Assembly (NCBI GenBank): GCA_003450915.1
Contig: DMEM01000054.1
Coordinates: 1-14,037 of the forward strand
Source: Alphaproteobacteria bacterium
GTDB taxonomy: Bacteria > Pseudomonadota > Alphaproteobacteria > UBA1280 > UBA12223
Length of the DNA stretch: 14,037 nucleotides
Direction: 5' to 3'
The notes beneath the pieces are model-generated. The model saw only the letters and a program-made list of their open reading frames with translations, was not told where the DNA came from and did not search any database. The translations under genes and the position numbers were made by a program. Of this stretch, positions 12,825 to 14,037 are shown in pieces; the first letter of the stretch is position 1; each line of letters starts with the position of its first letter.

Positions 12825-13088
12825 TTAAATTAAAGTGGTTTTGTTTTCGATTCTTATAACTTCTCTTGTTCCTAGAACCACAAGGTCAGAGAGGTCTTTT
12901 TTTGATGCTGTCCAGGATGTTTGATATTCATCACAAATATAGTTGAAATTGAATATCCATTTGTCACTATCAGACATCTCAACGAAAGGGTTGAGTGTTT
13001 CTAGTTGGTGTTCTGTAAGTCTAAGGATAGTGCCTGTTGAAATATTTGCTGCAGATGTGAAGTAAAGCTCATCAATGAGAGTTCTTTT
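12825..13088 (-). pseudogene. Small protein-like ORF without a standard start codon (decayed, frameshifted or unusual start)
   Basis: Between an in-frame TAA (13091-13089) and the TAA at 12827-12825 there are 87 sense codons. They read as a convincing protein, for example T-I-L-R-L-T-E-H-Q-L-E, K-W-I-F-N-F-N-Y-I-C-D-E-Y and D-L-V-V-L-G-T-R-E-V-I-R-I. There is no ATG, GTG or TTG before Met38 (ATG 12977), which would leave only 50 residues and cut into the conserved-looking part. An ATG at 13072 is in the +1 frame and stops after 23 codons, so one lost or gained base near the start would restore a normal gene. An ATT at 13076 is another possible start. A TATAAT (minus strand, near 13137-13132) and a good terminator show that a transcription unit is or was here. 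The function is unknown. Confidence 0.5.
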
Positions 13089-13202
13089 TTATGTCTAGAC
13101 TATATGGAGTCAGTAGTTTTTTTATTACGAATATTATAAGTAGTTAATCCTGCAGTTGGCTGTAGTCAATTGTTTTCTGTTTTTTTGATAAAGGACAAAA
13201 TT

Positions 13203-13532
13203 ATGTCTGAAGAAAGTAAAATCCAAGTAATCTCGGTTGAGTTTTTGCGTAACTCATGTCAAGAGGCTGTTAAAAAAGTGAATAGTACGTGGAAATACAT
13301 CAGTAGCTTTGATAGTGAAAGTCAGGATGAACTTAAGGTCTATAATGCTATTGCAGCGGCAATAGCAAATGCAAAAAATATTATGGAGATGCAGTCAAGA
13401 ATATTAGAGGCTACACAATGCCACCATGTGGCGAATAATATTCTGGCTGGTCAGGTCGCCATCGAGCAGTTCAAGTCAGAACTGCGTGAAAAAGGATTTG
13501 GTAAAGCAGAGTTAGAGTTTGGTGTTTTATAA
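13203..13532 (+). CDS. Small helical cytoplasmic protein of unknown function
   Basis: The start at 13203 (MSEESK) is chosen because AAAGGA lies 8 nt upstream; the ATG 11 codons earlier has no ribosome-binding site. The product has 109 residues, no signal peptide and no membrane helix. The sequence is strongly helix-like throughout, with an alanine-rich centre (Y-N-A-I-A-A-A-I-A-N-A-K, about 57-68) flanked by charged amphipathic stretches. A small all-alpha bundle or oligomer is therefore likely. Two cysteines (19 and 82) are far apart. It is monocistronic, divergent from the startless ORF and convergent with the exported protein gene at 13590, with which it shares a terminator. No clear -35 box was found in the 113-bp gap. 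I do not recognise the family. Confidence 0.75.
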   Translation: MSEESKIQVISVEFLRNSCQEAVKKVNSTWKYISSFDSESQDELKVYNAIAAAIANAKNIMEMQSRILEATQCHHVANNILAGQVAIEQFKSELREKGFGKAELEFGVL

Positions 13533-13556
13533 CGTCGCTAACTATAGATATCGATA

Positions 13557-13588
13557 ACAAAAAGACCAGCAGTTGCTGGTCTTTTTCG
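13557..13588. terminator. Bidirectional terminator between convergent genes
   Basis: A perfect 8-bp stem AGACCAGC/GCTGGTCT with loop AGTT (13563-13582), A's on the left and T's on the right. It ends the gene at 13203 (+) and the gene at 13590 (-). Confidence 0.9.
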
Positions 13589-13589
13589 C

Positions 13590-13916
13590 TTAGTCTGTCA
13601 TTTCTTCACCTAGTTGAACATTAAAAGAATAATCTCCTGAGTAATTTTCAACACTTAAGATTGTTACATCTAGGCCTTCTCTAACAGGTACTTTATATAC
13701 TACCTCGCCCCATGAGCTTAAAATAAAGTGGTCTCCAACCCCTTGGTTAAGACGAATATTAAGAAGGAAAGACTTAATATTGTTTTCATCAGAGCAACGC
13801 GTAAGGTTCATGATATATTTATCTCGAACAAGCGTCCCATTAGAGCAAGTTTCTATATTAGCAAAGGCACCTGCAGAGAAAACAATCGCAAGTGCTATTA
13901 CGATTAATTTCCTCAT
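13590..13916 (-). CDS. Small exported protein of unknown function
   Basis: The ATG at 13916 is preferred to the GTG directly before it, since AAGGA then sits 7 nt upstream. The 108-residue product begins with a Sec signal peptide (MRKLIVIALAIVFSAGAFA, cleavage after residue 19). The 89-residue mature part contains two cysteines (24 and 41), a likely disulfide in the periplasm. The remainder is beta-rich, with alternating hydrophobic residues (V-V-Y-K-V-P-V, V-T-I-L-S-V-E, Y-S-F-N-V-Q-L). This suggests a small all-beta domain, probably soluble and periplasmic. It resembles the product of 12404-12658 only in general design. A 9-bp inverted repeat lies directly upstream. No family is recognised. 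Confidence 0.75.
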   Translation of the reverse strand: MRKLIVIALAIVFSAGAFANIETCSNGTLVRDKYIMNLTRCSDENNIKSFLLNIRLNQGVGDHFILSSWGEVVYKVPVREGLDVTILSVENYSGDYSFNVQLGEEMTD

Positions 13917-13929
13917 CACAAGTTCCTTA

Positions 13930-13952
13930 TATATAATATTCAGTATTATATA
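13930..13952. promoter_or_regulatory. Inverted repeat over the -10 region of the 13590 gene
   Basis: TATATAATA (13930-13938) and TATTATATA (13944-13952) form a perfect 9-bp inverted repeat with a 5-nt centre. It contains a TATAAT on the minus strand (13950-13945). No good -35 box is seen 17 bp further up. The last 85 bp of the window hold no gene that I can support, only a short imperfect inverted repeat (CGGCACA/TATGCCG, 13960-13981). Confidence 0.35.
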
Positions 13953-14037
13953 GTGTCAGCGGCACAGCAGAAGCTATGCCGTTAAAAAACAGCAATGGCA
14001 TGTATAACTTTTTATAGTTTGACCGTAAATAAGAGTC

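Noticed and set aside
1..14037. CRISPR array, transposase, phage or toxin-antitoxin genes
   Set aside because: No regularly spaced repeats and no matching protein motifs are seen on either strand. The small unknown genes have separate terminators and do not form the paired, overlapping layout of toxin-antitoxin modules.

Overview
This window is AT-rich (about one third G+C by eye) and looks like a chromosomal segment of a low-GC Gram-negative bacterium, most likely an alphaproteobacterium. The Gram-negative evidence is lspA, PpiD, two lipoproteins with lipoboxes and several small proteins with Sec signal peptides. The alphaproteobacterial placement is an inference. It rests mainly on the ppiD / tpiA-secG neighbourhood, with ppiD transcribed away from tpiA-secG, which I recall as common in that class. 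I cannot assign a genus.

Left part (1-2583): a 5'-truncated gene, lspA and two unrecognised genes, all on the + strand. The truncated gene and the gene after lspA appear to be diverged paralogues flanking lspA. The fourth gene has a strong promoter and a structured 5' leader. Middle left (2584-6500): the pheS-pheT operon (phenylalanyl-tRNA synthetase) on the minus strand. Its promoter overlaps that of a divergently transcribed small lipoprotein gene. Middle (6504-10250): a minus-strand envelope operon, ppiD, then a secreted protein with a threefold cysteine repeat, then a type IV pilin-like protein. The pilin gene carries an in-frame, hairpin-rich 129-bp insertion inside its leader peptide. 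Right part (10261-14037): a lipoprotein gene (-), tpiA and secG (+) separated by palindromic repeats, and a cluster of small genes of unknown function. One of these reads as a good protein but has no standard start codon.

Most single genes or operons end in a compact hairpin terminator, often shared by convergent neighbours. Several promoters fit one clear pattern: TTGAAA or TTGACA, a 17-nt spacer, then TATAAT or CATAAT. LspA would mature the two lipoproteins encoded here. SecG and PpiD serve export and folding of the secreted proteins. tpiA and pheST are housekeeping genes.

The signals most worth a second look are the in-frame palindromic element in the pilin leader, the paralogue pair around lspA, the three-repeat cysteine protein, the cloverleaf-like repeat before secG, the structured leader at 1861-1910 and the startless ORF at 12825-13088. 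I see no CRISPR array, tRNA, rRNA or transposase.
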